Positions 1 to 9,568 of a DNA stretch of 64,000 bases are shown in pieces; position 1 is the first letter of the stretch, and each line of letters begins with the position of its first letter. The notes beneath the pieces were generated by a model. That model was not told the origin of the DNA. It saw nothing but the letters and a program-made list of their open reading frames with translations, and made no database searches. The DNA comes from CAIYZT01 sp052387855 (GTDB taxonomy: Bacteria > Pseudomonadota > Alphaproteobacteria > Rhodobacterales > Rhodobacteraceae), in contig JBQTIT010000051.1 of the NCBI GenBank assembly GCA_052387855.1, positions 10,408 to 74,407 of the forward strand, read 5' to 3'. The translations under genes were made by a program, and so were the position numbers.

Positions 1-1
1 C

Positions 2-577
2 GCGGCCTTTGCCCCGCCGCCGCGCGCGGACGAGGTGCTGACTGCCGCCGCCCGCGCGGCGCGCCGCCCGACCGGGGTCCTGAACGATGCCGGCGTGCAG
101 ATGCCGCCGCCCGCCGCCGGGCGCGGGGCGTCGCTGTCGGGCCATGTCAAGACGCGCATGCTGGGCTTTGACCCCGAAACGCTGGGACTGTCCGATCCCT
201 TCACCGGCCAGACGGCCCCTGCGGCGGGCCGCTTTCCGGTGGGCTGGATGGTGGTGGTCGGCGGCCCCGGTCTGGGCAGCGCCTTCATGCTGCGGGACGG
301 GGTGGCGCGGATCGGCCGGGGCGAGGATCAGGAGGTTTCGCTGAACTTCGGCGACAACGCCATCTCGCGCGACAACCATGTCTCGGTCGCCTTCGATGCC
401 GAGCAAAAGGCGTTCTACGTCGGGCAGAGCGGCCGCAGCAACATCGCGCGGCTGAACGAGCGCCCGCTCCTGAGCACCGAGCGGCTGACCTCGGGCGACC
501 AGATCCGGATCGGCGAGACGACGCTGCGCTTTGCCGCCCTTTGCGGCGAGGACTTCGCCTGGTCGGAAAGAGCCTGA
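2..577 (+). CDS. FHA domain protein (5' end outside window)
   Basis: Phosphothreonine-binding FHA protein. The frame is open to the window edge, so the true start lies upstream. The C-terminal ~110 residues show the FHA hallmarks in order: an RIGRG strand, an ISRDNH segment (Ser and His of the phosphopeptide pocket) and an N-x-RPL turn near the end. The N-terminal part is Pro/Ala-rich and contains a basic-hydrophobic segment, VKTRMLGF, whose Thr could be a phospho-acceptor, as in GarA/OdhI-type FHA proteins; that is inference. A PP2C phosphatase gene starts 7 bases after the stop, so a Ser/Thr phosphorylation circuit is likely, with its kinase presumably upstream of the window. FHA-PP2C-kinase sets are known in type VI secretion and TerY-P modules, but no secretion gene is visible here. 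Confidence 0.85.
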   Translation, partial: AAFAPPPRADEVLTAAARAARRPTGVLNDAGVQMPPPAAGRGASLSGHVKTRMLGFDPETLGLSDPFTGQTAPAAGRFPVGWMVVVGGPGLGSAFMLRDGVARIGRGEDQEVSLNFGDNAISRDNHVSVAFDAEQKAFYVGQSGRSNIARLNERPLLSTERLTSGDQIRIGETTLRFAALCGEDFAWSERA

Positions 578-584
578 GCGCCGC

Positions 585-1521
585 ATGATGTTGGATCAGG
601 CGCTTTCCCCCCGCTACGATGTCGCCAGCCTGGCCGCGATCGGCCGGCGCGAGGTGCAGGAAGATGCGATAGAGGCGCATTTTCCGGCCGGCGCCGGGGC
701 GGGGTTTGTGGTTCTGGCCGACGGGATGGGGGGGGCATTCGGCGGGCGACGTGGCCAGCCGGATCGTGGTCTCGGCCGTCAGCGAGGAGATGCGGGACCT
801 GATCGGGCATCCCGAGCGTCTGGAACGCAACATCGGCCCGGCCCTGCGCGGTGCGGCGGACGCGGCGAACCGTCAGGTGCGCACCCAGGCCCAGCAGCGC
901 CCCGACCAGCGCGGCATGGGCGCGACCCTGGTGGCCACGGTGATCCTGGGCAACCGGCTTTACTGGATCTCGGTCGGCGACTCGCCGCTGTTCCTGTTGC
1001 GCGGCGACCGGCTGCGGCGCCTGAACGTCGATCACTCCATGGCCCGCCTGCTTGACGCGCAGGTCCGCAGCGGCGCGATCAGCCGCGACCAGGCCGACCG
1101 CGACCCCGACCGGCATTGCCTGACCTCGGTTTTGTTCGGCCATCCCGTGCCCGAGATCGACTGCCGCGAAAGCCCGCTTGAGCTGGGCCAGGGCGATGTC
1201 CTTCTGGCGGCGAGCGACGGCATCCTGGCGCTGGGCGAGGCGGGCATCGCCGCGACGCTGTGGCGTTTGCGCGACCAGCCCAGCGCCGAGATCGGCGCGC
1301 GCCTGATGCAGCAGATCGCGGAAAAGGACGATCCGGAGCAGGACAATGTCACCCTCTGCGTGGTCAGGATCGCCCGGCCCGAAGCCGCCGCACGGCGGGC
1401 CGAGATCGTGGCGGCGCGCGCGCTGGCACACCGGGTCGGCGCGGCGCCCGCGCCGGTGGCCCCCGCCCCCCAGGGCGCCTTTGCCCCGGCGGTCCGCGTC
1501 TTTTGCAGAAACGAGGGGTGA
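585..1521 (+). pseudogene. PP2C-type Ser/Thr phosphatase, frameshifted in a G8 run
   Basis: Mn/Mg-dependent protein phosphatase of the PP2C/PppA type. All family motifs are present but split over two frames. The first holds the N-terminal REVQEDA and LADGMGG; the second holds HSAGDVAS, MGATLV, VGDSPLFLLRGDRL, ASDGI and DNVT, including the metal-binding aspartates. The frame changes inside eight consecutive G at 728-735. Seven G would give the expected MGGHSAGD and one protein of about 311 residues. This is either a real lesion, a slipping tract or a homopolymer sequencing error. The start MMLDQ lies 7 bases after the FHA stop, and the next gene begins 4 bases after the stop. The product would reverse phosphorylation read by the FHA protein. 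Confidence 0.85.
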
Positions 1522-1525
1522 TCCC

Positions 1526-2728
1526 ATGGCCACGGCAGAACAGGTCATGCACCACCTGCACCGCGCGCTGAAAGAGGGCGCGTTGCCGCCGCAGGGCCGC
1601 AAGATCGGCGCGCAGTTGATGGCGCAGTTGCAGCGCCCCGCGCGGATCGCGGTGATCGGCCTGCCCGGCGCCGGCAAGTCGCGGCTGATCAACCTGCTGA
1701 TCGGCGCCGACCTGATGCCCGATTACGGCGCCCTGCCCGTGGTCGAGCTTGCCCATGGCCCGGCGCCGCGCACCCAGTTCACCCTGGCCGACGGCACCAT
1801 CGCCCAGCGCGAGGGGCTGGCGGGCGCGGCCGAGGTTCCGCCCGGAACGCAGCGCGTCTCGGTCCTGCTGTGCCACGCGGCGCTGCGGGGCCGCAGCTTT
1901 GCCGAGATCAACCTTGCCGGCGCGTCCGGCGCCCAGAGCGCGGCCCTGGACTGGATGGCAAGCCGCGCCGACCTTGCCCTGTGGTGCAGCACCGGCTTTG
2001 ACGAGCGCGAGCGCGCCCTGTGGTCGGCCGTGCCGGAGCGGCTGAAGGACAACAGCTTTCTGGCGCTGACCCGCGCCGACCGGCTGTTCATGCGGGGCGA
2101 GCTGGACGCGCAGCTTGCCCGCCTGGCCCCGGTCGTCGCCGACGAATTCCGCGCGCTCTTTGCCGTGGCGACGCTTCAGGCCGCCGCTGCCCGTCCGGGC
2201 GGGGTGGTCCGCGATGCGCGGCTCTGGCGCTCCAGCGGCGGGATGGCGTTGACCCTTGGCATCGAGGCGCAGCTTGCGCAGGCGCGCGCGGCCGATCTGG
2301 ACCACGCCAGCCTGCTGCTGGAGCGGTTCAAGGCGCCGCTGGGGCCCGCGCCGCGCGCCGATCTGGCCCTGGCCGGCGGTCCGGGCATGGCGCCGGCGGC
2401 CGGGGACCGGGCAGAGGCGGTGATCCGGCAGGCGCTTGCGGCCTTGCGCGGCTGCGCCCAGGACCTGATCGCCGCCGGCGGCACCGCACGCGCCGACGCG
2501 CGCGAGCGCATCCTTGACCGCTGCGGCGCCGCAGCCGGCGAGCTTGTCAGGCTGCTGGGCGACCAGGGGGCGGCGCCGGGCGCGCTCGACCCCCTGCGCC
2601 GCGACATCGCCGAGGGCGAGCGGATGCTGGCCGGGCTGCGGCTTGAGCGGGGCGAGACCGTGCTGGAGGACAGCCTGACGCTGCTCTTGCAGATGAAAAA
2701 GGACCTTGGCGAAAGGATCGCGGGATGA
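1526..2728 (+). CDS. P-loop GTPase-like protein of an FHA/PP2C operon
   Basis: A 400-residue protein with a clear Walker A/G1 motif, GLPGAGKS, at residues 45-52, followed by KSRLINLL. A TRAD segment (LALTRADRL) sits where the G4 (N/T-K-x-D) motif is expected. The DxxG switch II motif is not clearly conserved. The C-terminal half is Ala/Arg/Leu-rich and probably helical. The start ATG lies 4 bases after the PP2C stop, and the last bases form an ATGA overlap with a 26-codon ORF that leads into the next GTPase gene. I recognise the nucleotide-binding fold but no named family. With two further GTPases downstream it probably works in a membrane- or complex-remodelling module; that is inference. 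Confidence 0.75.
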   Translation: MATAEQVMHHLHRALKEGALPPQGRKIGAQLMAQLQRPARIAVIGLPGAGKSRLINLLIGADLMPDYGALPVVELAHGPAPRTQFTLADGTIAQREGLAGAAEVPPGTQRVSVLLCHAALRGRSFAEINLAGASGAQSAALDWMASRADLALWCSTGFDERERALWSAVPERLKDNSFLALTRADRLFMRGELDAQLARLAPVVADEFRALFAVATLQAAAARPGGVVRDARLWRSSGGMALTLGIEAQLAQARAADLDHASLLLERFKAPLGPAPRADLALAGGPGMAPAAGDRAEAVIRQALAALRGCAQDLIAAGGTARADARERILDRCGAAAGELVRLLGDQGAAPGALDPLRRDIAEGERMLAGLRLERGETVLEDSLTLLLQMKKDLGERIAG

Positions 2729-2805
2729 TCCGCCGGCCCCTCTGCACGCTGCGCCGCGCGGCCCTTGTCCGGCCGCCGACCGGTCCGCGCGGGGGGCCGG
2801 CATGA
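2725..2805 (+). CDS. 26-codon linking ORF between two GTPase genes
   Basis: A tiny Arg/Pro-rich ORF (starts MIRRPLCTLRRAA) begins in an ATGA overlap with the stop of the upstream GTPase gene and ends in an ATGA overlap with the start of the dynamin-like gene. Both overlaps are visible in the sequence. It may be a translated micro-protein, or only a ribosome bridge that couples the flanking genes across 73 bases lacking a strong Shine-Dalgarno sequence. No function can be assigned. Confidence 0.4.
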   Translation: MIRRPLCTLRRAALVRPPTGPRGGPA

Positions 2806-4886
2806 CCTATGTTCCCCAGGACCTGCGCGCCGAGGCCATTGGCCCGGCGGGCGGCCTTGGGGCCGGGCCAGAGCCGCTGGCCGATTTCGCCGCCCTGCAA
2901 ACGCGCCTGCGCGCGGCGCTGCACACGCTCCAGCGCCTTGCCGGCGGGACCGTGCAGCCCGCCGCCGAACGGCTTTTGCAAGAGCTGGCGACGTTCGAGC
3001 CGGCGGTGACGGTTCTGGGGCAGGTGAAATCGGGCAAGACCCTGCTGGTCAATGCCCTGGCCGGTTGGCCCGACCTCTTGCCGACGGATGTCAATCCCTG
3101 GACCTCGGTCGTCACCGCGCTGCATCTGGCGCCGGGGCCGGAGCGGGACAAGGTCGGCGCCCGGTTCCATCTGATGCGCCCCGAAGAGTGGGACCGGCTC
3201 CTGTCCCGGGGCGGGCGGTTGGGCGAGCTTGCGCAGCGCGCCGATGCCGCGTCAGAGCTTGAGGCGATCCGCGCCCAGATCGAGGCCATGCGCGAGAAAT
3301 CGCGTCGGCGTCTGGGCAAGAGGTTCGAGCTGCTCCTGGGTCAGGTCCATGAATACGGCCAGTTCGACAGCGCGCTTCTGGAGCGATACATCTGCCTCGG
3401 CGATGATTTCGCGGCGCCCGAAACGGCGGCCGAGGATCCGGGCAAGCAGGGCTGGTTCGCCGACATCACCCGCTCGGCCGAGCTTTACCTGCGCGCGCCT
3501 TCGGTCGCGGTGCCGATCTGCCTGCGCGACACGCCGGGGGTCAACGACACCTTCCTGATGCGCGAGCAGGTGACGATCGGCGCTTTGCGTGACGCAAGGG
3601 TCTGCGTGGTCGTGCTGTCCGCGCAGCAAGCGCTCAGCGCGACCGACCTTGGCCTGCTGCGCCTGATCGCCACGCTGAGCGCGCGCGATGTCATCCTGTT
3701 CGTCAACCGCATCGACGAGCTTTCCGATCCGGCCGCCCAGGTGCCCCAGATCGAGGCGCAGGTTCGCCAGACCCTGGCGCGGCACAATGGCCCGGCGGGG
3801 GCCGAGATCGTCTTTGGCAGCGCCCTGTGGGCCACAAAGGCGCTTGCCGGCGCGGTCGGCGATCTGCCGCAGGCCAGTGGCGGGGCGCTGGTCAACTGGG
3901 CCGAGGCGGCGCTGGCCGAGCCGGACCAGACGCCCGAGCCGGCCGAGATGGTCTGGCACCTGTCCGGACTGCCGGCCCTGCACCGCGCGATCTCGCGGCG
4001 GATGGTCACCGTGCTGGGCCGGCCGCACCTGCTGCGCGTCGCTTCGGCGGCGGTGACGCTGGCCGGCGGGATCAAGGCGGCATCGGTGGTTCAGGTGGGC
4101 GAAGGGGCGGGACGGCCGGCGCCGGCCGCGCCCGCCGATCACGGCGCGATCGCTGGCGCCTTTGACGCCCTGCGCGCCAGCCATGCGGCGGCGCTTTCGG
4201 CGGCGCTCGCCGATGCCGCCGCCGCCCATCAGGACCGCATCCAGCGCGCCCATGCCGGCTTTCTGGACCGCGCCACCCAGTCGCTGCTGCGCCATCTGGA
4301 ACAGCATGGCGACAAGGCGCTGTGGAGCTGCGATCCCAACGGGCTGCGGATCCTGCTCAAGTCGGCCCATGCGGTCTATGCCAGCCGCGCCGCCGCCATC
4401 GCGGGCCGGGCCTACAAGGCGGCGGTCGAGGATGTGGCGGGCCTGCTTTTCGACAGCTTCGGCGATGCCGCCGGCGAGATCGAACTGGCGCTGCCCGAGG
4501 TGCCCGAGGCCCCGGCGCCGGTCGCGCTGGCCCAGACGATCATCCTGGATTTCAACGATGGCTGGTGGGCGTCGTGGTGGCGGCGCGCCCGGGGGTACCG
4601 CGCCTTTTCCGACCGCTTCGCGCGCATGATCGCCGATGAGACGGCCGAGTTCATCGCCCTGTTCGGCTCTGACCCGCCGCGCCATTACGGCGCGCAGCTC
4701 ATGGCGGTGCTGGGCGACATTCTGGGCCAGGGACAGCAGATCGCCGCCGCCATCGCCGGTGAGCGCGGCAAGGATGCGCCGGGCAGCCTGTCCGGCTCCC
4801 AGGGCCACCGCCGGCAGATCGAGGCGCTGCTGGACGATCTGCGCGGCATCGTGCGGCTGTGCGATGTCCGGGACGCTGCGCCATGA
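2802..4886 (+). CDS. bacterial dynamin-like GTPase
   Basis: A 694-residue large GTPase of the dynamin superfamily. G1 is GQVKSGKT at residues 73-80, the G2 threonine follows in DVNPWT, G3 is DTPGVND near residue 243 and G4 is NRID near residue 301. After the GTPase domain comes a long, mostly helical stalk-like region with several Ala-rich stretches. A tryptophan-rich basic segment (GWWASWWRR, residues 587-595) near the C-terminus resembles a membrane-inserting paddle, since no ordinary transmembrane helix is seen. I chose the ATG at 2802 because it overlaps the stop of the small ORF before it; a TTG further upstream is possible. The last codon overlaps the next GTPase gene (ATGA). Likely role: GTP-driven membrane remodelling. 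Confidence 0.85.
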   Translation: MTYVPQDLRAEAIGPAGGLGAGPEPLADFAALQTRLRAALHTLQRLAGGTVQPAAERLLQELATFEPAVTVLGQVKSGKTLLVNALAGWPDLLPTDVNPWTSVVTALHLAPGPERDKVGARFHLMRPEEWDRLLSRGGRLGELAQRADAASELEAIRAQIEAMREKSRRRLGKRFELLLGQVHEYGQFDSALLERYICLGDDFAAPETAAEDPGKQGWFADITRSAELYLRAPSVAVPICLRDTPGVNDTFLMREQVTIGALRDARVCVVVLSAQQALSATDLGLLRLIATLSARDVILFVNRIDELSDPAAQVPQIEAQVRQTLARHNGPAGAEIVFGSALWATKALAGAVGDLPQASGGALVNWAEAALAEPDQTPEPAEMVWHLSGLPALHRAISRRMVTVLGRPHLLRVASAAVTLAGGIKAASVVQVGEGAGRPAPAAPADHGAIAGAFDALRASHAAALSAALADAAAAHQDRIQRAHAGFLDRATQSLLRHLEQHGDKALWSCDPNGLRILLKSAHAVYASRAAAIAGRAYKAAVEDVAGLLFDSFGDAAGEIELALPEVPEAPAPVALAQTIILDFNDGWWASWWRRARGYRAFSDRFARMIADETAEFIALFGSDPPRHYGAQLMAVLGDILGQGQQIAAAIAGERGKDAPGSLSGSQGHRRQIEALLDDLRGIVRLCDVRDAAP

Positions 4887-5707
4887 CCCCGCCGCCCGGA
4901 CCGGACCGCGCCGCCGGCGCCAGACCGCGCCTGGTGCTGATGGGCGAATTCAGCTCGGGCAAGAGCACGCTGGCCAACATCCTGCTGGGCGGGCCGTTCC
5001 TGCCGATGCAGGTCACCGCCACGCGGCTGCCGCCGGTCTATGTCTCGTACGGCGCGCCGTCGGCGCTTGCCGTGGGGCAGGGGGGAGAGACCCGCGCGAT
5101 CGACCCCTTTGATCTGGGCGCCCCGTGGTGGGGCGGGGTTTCTGCCCTGCATGTGACCCTGCAGGCCGAGCTTTTGCAGCTTTGCGATCTGGTGGACCTG
5201 CCCGGCATATCCGACCCCGACCTTCCCGAGGGCGCCTGGGACGGCATCCTTGGCGGCGCCGACATCGTGCTGTGGTGCACCCACGCGACCCAGGCCTGGC
5301 GCCAGTCCGAGGCCGCGATGTGGGAGCGGCTGCGCGGCGCGACATCCGGGCGCGATGTGCTGGTGGTGACGCAGATCGACAAGCTGCAAGCCCCGCGCGA
5401 CCGCGCGCGCGTGCTGGCCCGGGTGGCGGCCGAGACCGCCGGCCGTTTCGCCGCTGTCCATCCCGTCGCGCTCTTGCAGGCGCTGGGCGCCGGTGGGGAC
5501 GAGGCGCTCTGGCGCGCGAGCGGGGTGCAGGGCCTGATCGAGGGGCTGATCGAGACGCTTCTGGCACAAGAGCCCGCGCCGCCGGCCCCCGTGGCGGCCG
5601 CGCCCGCCCCCGGTCCGGCCCGGGCCCCGGTGCGTCCGGTTCGCGTCCAGCGCCCGGTGGCCGCCAGCGGCGCGGCCGTTCCGGCCGACCGCGAGGGGCG
5701 GGCCTGA
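4883..5707 (+). CDS. small GTPase of dynamin/Era type
   Basis: A 274-residue GTPase. G1 is GEFSSGKS at residues 21-28 (the E-F-S-S-G-K-S form typical of dynamin-like proteins), G3 is DLPGISD and G4 is TQID. The last ~50 residues are a Pro/Ala/Arg-rich, low-complexity tail that is probably disordered and could bind a partner or membrane. The ATG overlaps the stop of the dynamin-like gene by four bases. Bacterial dynamin-like proteins often occur in adjacent pairs that hetero-oligomerise, and this short one could partner the large one; that is inference from order and coupling. Confidence 0.8.
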   Translation: MTPPPGPDRAAGARPRLVLMGEFSSGKSTLANILLGGPFLPMQVTATRLPPVYVSYGAPSALAVGQGGETRAIDPFDLGAPWWGGVSALHVTLQAELLQLCDLVDLPGISDPDLPEGAWDGILGGADIVLWCTHATQAWRQSEAAMWERLRGATSGRDVLVVTQIDKLQAPRDRARVLARVAAETAGRFAAVHPVALLQALGAGGDEALWRASGVQGLIEGLIETLLAQEPAPPAPVAAAPAPGPARAPVRPVRVQRPVAASGAAVPADREGRA

Positions 5708-5708
5708 G

Positions 5709-6089
5709 ATGCGCATATCAGAGGCATTTCAGGCGGCACTCGCCGCAACGCCGGGGGTCGATCTGCTGAGCTATGACGATCTGTCCTCGGGTCTGGCGCT
5801 GACGGCCTGCGGGCGCGGTTCCTGCGGGCGCGAAGAGCTTGACCGTCTGGCCGCAAGGGCCGTGGAAGGCTTCGCGCTGGTGGCCGGCACGCCGCTGCCC
5901 CCGGGCGTTGACGCCGGGGCCTTTGGCTCTTGCCTGATCGGGTTCGGCCCGGGCGGGGCAGAGGTCTACGCCCGCAGCCCCGCCGCTCCGGGTGAAGCGG
6001 TCAGCGCCCGCTGCGTCCCGGGCACGCCGCTCTTGCCCTCGGTTCGGGCGGTGCTGGGGCTGGCCTTTCGCCTGGCGGAGGGGGAATGA
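5709..6089 (+). CDS. small protein, possibly Roadblock/LC7-like
   Basis: A 126-residue protein beginning one base after the GTPase stop and ending in an ATGA overlap with the next gene. The predicted order is an N-terminal helix (ISEAFQAALAATPGV), strands (LLSYDDLSSGLALTACG), a helix (REELDRLAARAVEGFAL), strands around GGAEVYARSP and a final helix (SVRAVLGLAFRLAEG). That order fits the Roadblock/LC7 fold of MglB-type GTPase regulators. I see no diagnostic motif, so this is a fold-level guess supported by three GTPase neighbours. Otherwise it is an unrecognised protein. Confidence 0.6.
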   Translation: MRISEAFQAALAATPGVDLLSYDDLSSGLALTACGRGSCGREELDRLAARAVEGFALVAGTPLPPGVDAGAFGSCLIGFGPGGAEVYARSPAAPGEAVSARCVPGTPLLPSVRAVLGLAFRLAEGE

Positions 6090-6826
6090 GAGCGGCCGGC
6101 ACCTTTACCCGGGCGCTGCGCCTGCCCGCCGGGGGCCGCGCCGACGCGCTGCTTGCGCTGCTGGCTGGAGAGGGCGCCGCCGAGGGCCATCTGCTGCCGC
6201 CCGATCCCACCGCCCGCCTGGCCCGGATCACGCGCGAGATCGACGAGACCGCGCTGCCCCGGGCCTTGCTGCTGCGGACGGGCGCGGTCGAGATCGGCCG
6301 CATCGCGGTGGCGCGCCGGCGGGTGGGGGCGGTCACGCTGCCCGGCCTGCCCGACGAGCCGCCGACCGCGCGCAGCCTGGCCGCGCGTCTGGCCCGGATC
6401 GCCGCCGAGCCGGGGGCCATCGCGCTGACGGTCCTGCGCGCCGCGGCCGACCCGCTCGCGACCGGAACCGGCTGCCCGGTTGCCGATCTGCGCGCGGCGC
6501 TGGCCAGCACGGCGAGCCACGGCAGCCTTGAGCGGCTGACTGCGCGGCTCCTGTCCCGCGACGCCGCCCGCCTGACCTGGGCCGGGCAGGACGTCGCGGC
6601 GCAGTTTTCCGGCGCCGCGGAGTGGCGACCGGCGCTGATGCACCTGTCCGCGGCCTTTCGCACCGCGCCCTGGCGCGGGCCGGGAGCCGAAGGGATGGCC
6701 ATTCCGCTGTCGGGCCAACAGGTCGTGATCCTGGCCCGGCAGGACCGCCAGGGGCTGGCGGCGGTGCTGCCGCTGGTTTTTGGCCTTGACGCCATCGGCG
6801 CCTGGCTGCGCGGTGAAGCGTCCTGA
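6086..6826 (+). CDS. unrecognised protein, last gene of the FHA/PP2C/GTPase operon
   Basis: A 246-residue Ala/Arg/Leu-rich protein with no signal peptide, membrane segment or motif that I recognise. Its ATG overlaps the stop of the small protein before it, so it is translationally coupled to the GTPase operon. It is followed at once by a palindrome array, which marks the end of the operon. It may be a structural or adaptor component of the same system. Confidence 0.65.
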   Translation: MRAAGTFTRALRLPAGGRADALLALLAGEGAAEGHLLPPDPTARLARITREIDETALPRALLLRTGAVEIGRIAVARRRVGAVTLPGLPDEPPTARSLAARLARIAAEPGAIALTVLRAAADPLATGTGCPVADLRAALASTASHGSLERLTARLLSRDAARLTWAGQDVAAQFSGAAEWRPALMHLSAAFRTAPWRGPGAEGMAIPLSGQQVVILARQDRQGLAAVLPLVFGLDAIGAWLRGEAS

Positions 6827-6861
6827 CACTGTTTCCCGGGCAGAGGCCCCCCCGGCCCCCC

Positions 6862-7745
6862 CAAACCCCACCCCGGGCCTGACCCGGGGCCCCGGATCAA
6901 GTCCGGGGCGGGGAGAGGGAAGGGAGCCCACCGCAGCGGTTGGCCTTGCCCGGGTTGGGGTCTGCTTCCCGGGGCATCACCAGCCAGGACCGGCGCAGCC
7001 CGTTCCCCCCAGTCCCCGCCCCGGGCCTGACCCGGGGCCCCGGATCAAGTCCGGGGCGGGGTGTGGGAAGGGGGGAGCTCGCAGCGGTTGGCCTTGTCCG
7101 GGTTGTGGTCTGCTTCCCGGATACCGGCTGCCCGTTCCCCCAAACCCCGCCCCGGGCCTGCCCCGGGGCCCCGGATCAAGTCCTGGGCGGGGAGCGGTAA
7201 GGGGGCTTTCGCTGCGGAGGGTCGCGATTGTGGTCCGGGCGCCGCGCGAATTCTGGGTGAGCCGGCGGCGACCATTCGCCCACTGTCCCGCCCCGGGCCT
7301 GACCCGGGGCCCCGGATCGGGTCCGGGGCGGGGTCCGGAAGGGGGGCTTTCGCTGTGGAGGACCCCGGTCGTGGTCCAGTCGCGGCGCGAGGGCTGGGCG
7401 GACCGGCGGCGCCTTTTCCCCCCGTCCCCGCCCCGGGCCTGCCCCGGGGCCCCGGTTCAAGTCCGGGGCGGGGTGTGGGAAGGGGGGCGCTCGCAGCGGT
7501 TGGCCTTGTCCGGGTTGTGGTCTGCTTCCCGGATACCGGCTGCCCGTTCCCCCAAACCCCGCCCCGGGCCTGACCCGGGGCCCCGGATCAAGTCCGGGGC
7601 GGGGTTCAGGAAGGGGCCCATCGTTGCGTCCAGCGACGACTGAATTGAGGTCCCCCCCCGGGGCATCGCCAGCCCGGACGGGCGCCGCCCGATCCCCCCA
7701 AAACCCAGACCCCGGGGCCCCGGATCAAGGCCGGGGCGGGGATCG
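6862..7745. repeat. array of seven GC-rich palindromes, no gene
   Basis: Gene-free stretch with about seven copies of a ~45-bp imperfect palindrome. One arm is CCCCGGGCCTGACCCGGGGC and the other reads CCGGATCAAGTCCGGGGCGG. Copies lie near 6871, 7014, 7146, 7287, 7426, 7557 and 7706, so spacing is 130-145 bp. Longer blocks are also copied: 7052-7170 recurs 412 bp further on, and the segment near 7199 recurs near 7339. Long open frames across the array are by-products of its composition. The same palindrome class recurs at 33455-34401. It separates the GTPase operon (plus) from a minus-strand gene at their 3' ends, so it may also terminate transcription from both sides. Confidence 0.85.
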
Positions 7746-7757
7746 GGCGGCGGGCGG

Positions 7758-8399
7758 TCAGCCGTCCTGGACGATCATTCCGACCACGATCAGCACCTGG
7801 TAATCCTCCTTGTCGCAGCCCTCGATCGACGGCATCTCGCGGTCCGGCGACATCGGAAAGACACCGGTCGGGGTCTTGTCGGGGGTGCAGCTTTGGCCGG
7901 CCCGGGCGGTATAGACCGCCGCGCGGCAGCGCAGATGCGTCACATCGTAGATCGTGGCGCCGCCCTCCAGCCGCCAGTCCTGCCGGCCGGTGGCGTCCGG
8001 CGCGCCCACGGTCAGGATCGAGGTGACCTCGCGCCCGCCGGTCACCACATACTGCCCGGCCCGCAGCGGAAACACCGGCGCCTCCATGATCAGCCCATGC
8101 TCTTCAAGCCACCAGGCACGCGGATCAAAGCGCCAGCCCGCCGGGGCCCGGCCGCCGCGCGAGACAAGTTCGGGATAGTCGTCGGTCCAGACGCCGCGCG
8201 GGCCGGGGTCGACCGGCCACAGGCCCCAGGTCTGGGCATCCTCGCCGGCGCTGGCCATCCGCTCGCCCAGCGCGGCGATGTACTGGGTGGGGATCTTGAC
8301 CATCCGCGCCTCGGCCAGGGCCGCTGCGCCGGGGGCCAGCAGAAAGGCCAGCAGCACAAAGGCCAGTTTTCGCTTCAGGGCAATCGTCATGGCGCGCAC
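7758..8399 (-). CDS. secreted protein of unknown function
   Basis: A 213-residue protein with a signal peptide: a basic N-terminus (ALKRK), the hydrophobic core AFVLLAFLLAPGAAAL and a likely cut after ALAEA. The mature part is rich in Trp and Gly and has three cysteines in the C-terminal third, so disulfides in the periplasm are plausible. An ATG three codons downstream is an alternative start. It is the last gene on this strand after the sugar ABC operon but is separated from it by 89 bp. No family recognised. Confidence 0.7.
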   Translation of the reverse strand: MRAMTIALKRKLAFVLLAFLLAPGAAALAEARMVKIPTQYIAALGERMASAGEDAQTWGLWPVDPGPRGVWTDDYPELVSRGGRAPAGWRFDPRAWWLEEHGLIMEAPVFPLRAGQYVVTGGREVTSILTVGAPDATGRQDWRLEGGATIYDVTHLRCRAAVYTARAGQSCTPDKTPTGVFPMSPDREMPSIEGCDKEDYQVLIVVGMIVQDG

Positions 8400-8488
8400 C
8401 TCTCAAGACGGGGCACCCAACTGAGCGCGCCACCGCCGATCGGCCAAAGATAGAGCCGCGCGCCCCGAAAGCAAGGCGCCGCGCGGGC

Positions 8489-9556
<1,068 letters not shown>

Positions 9557-9568
9557 CGGAGGGCTCCT

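Noticed and set aside
6780..7666. Long open frames across the palindrome array on both strands (Pro/Gly/Arg-rich)
   Set aside because: They translate repeated palindromes in several frames at once, have no start signal and no protein-like composition.
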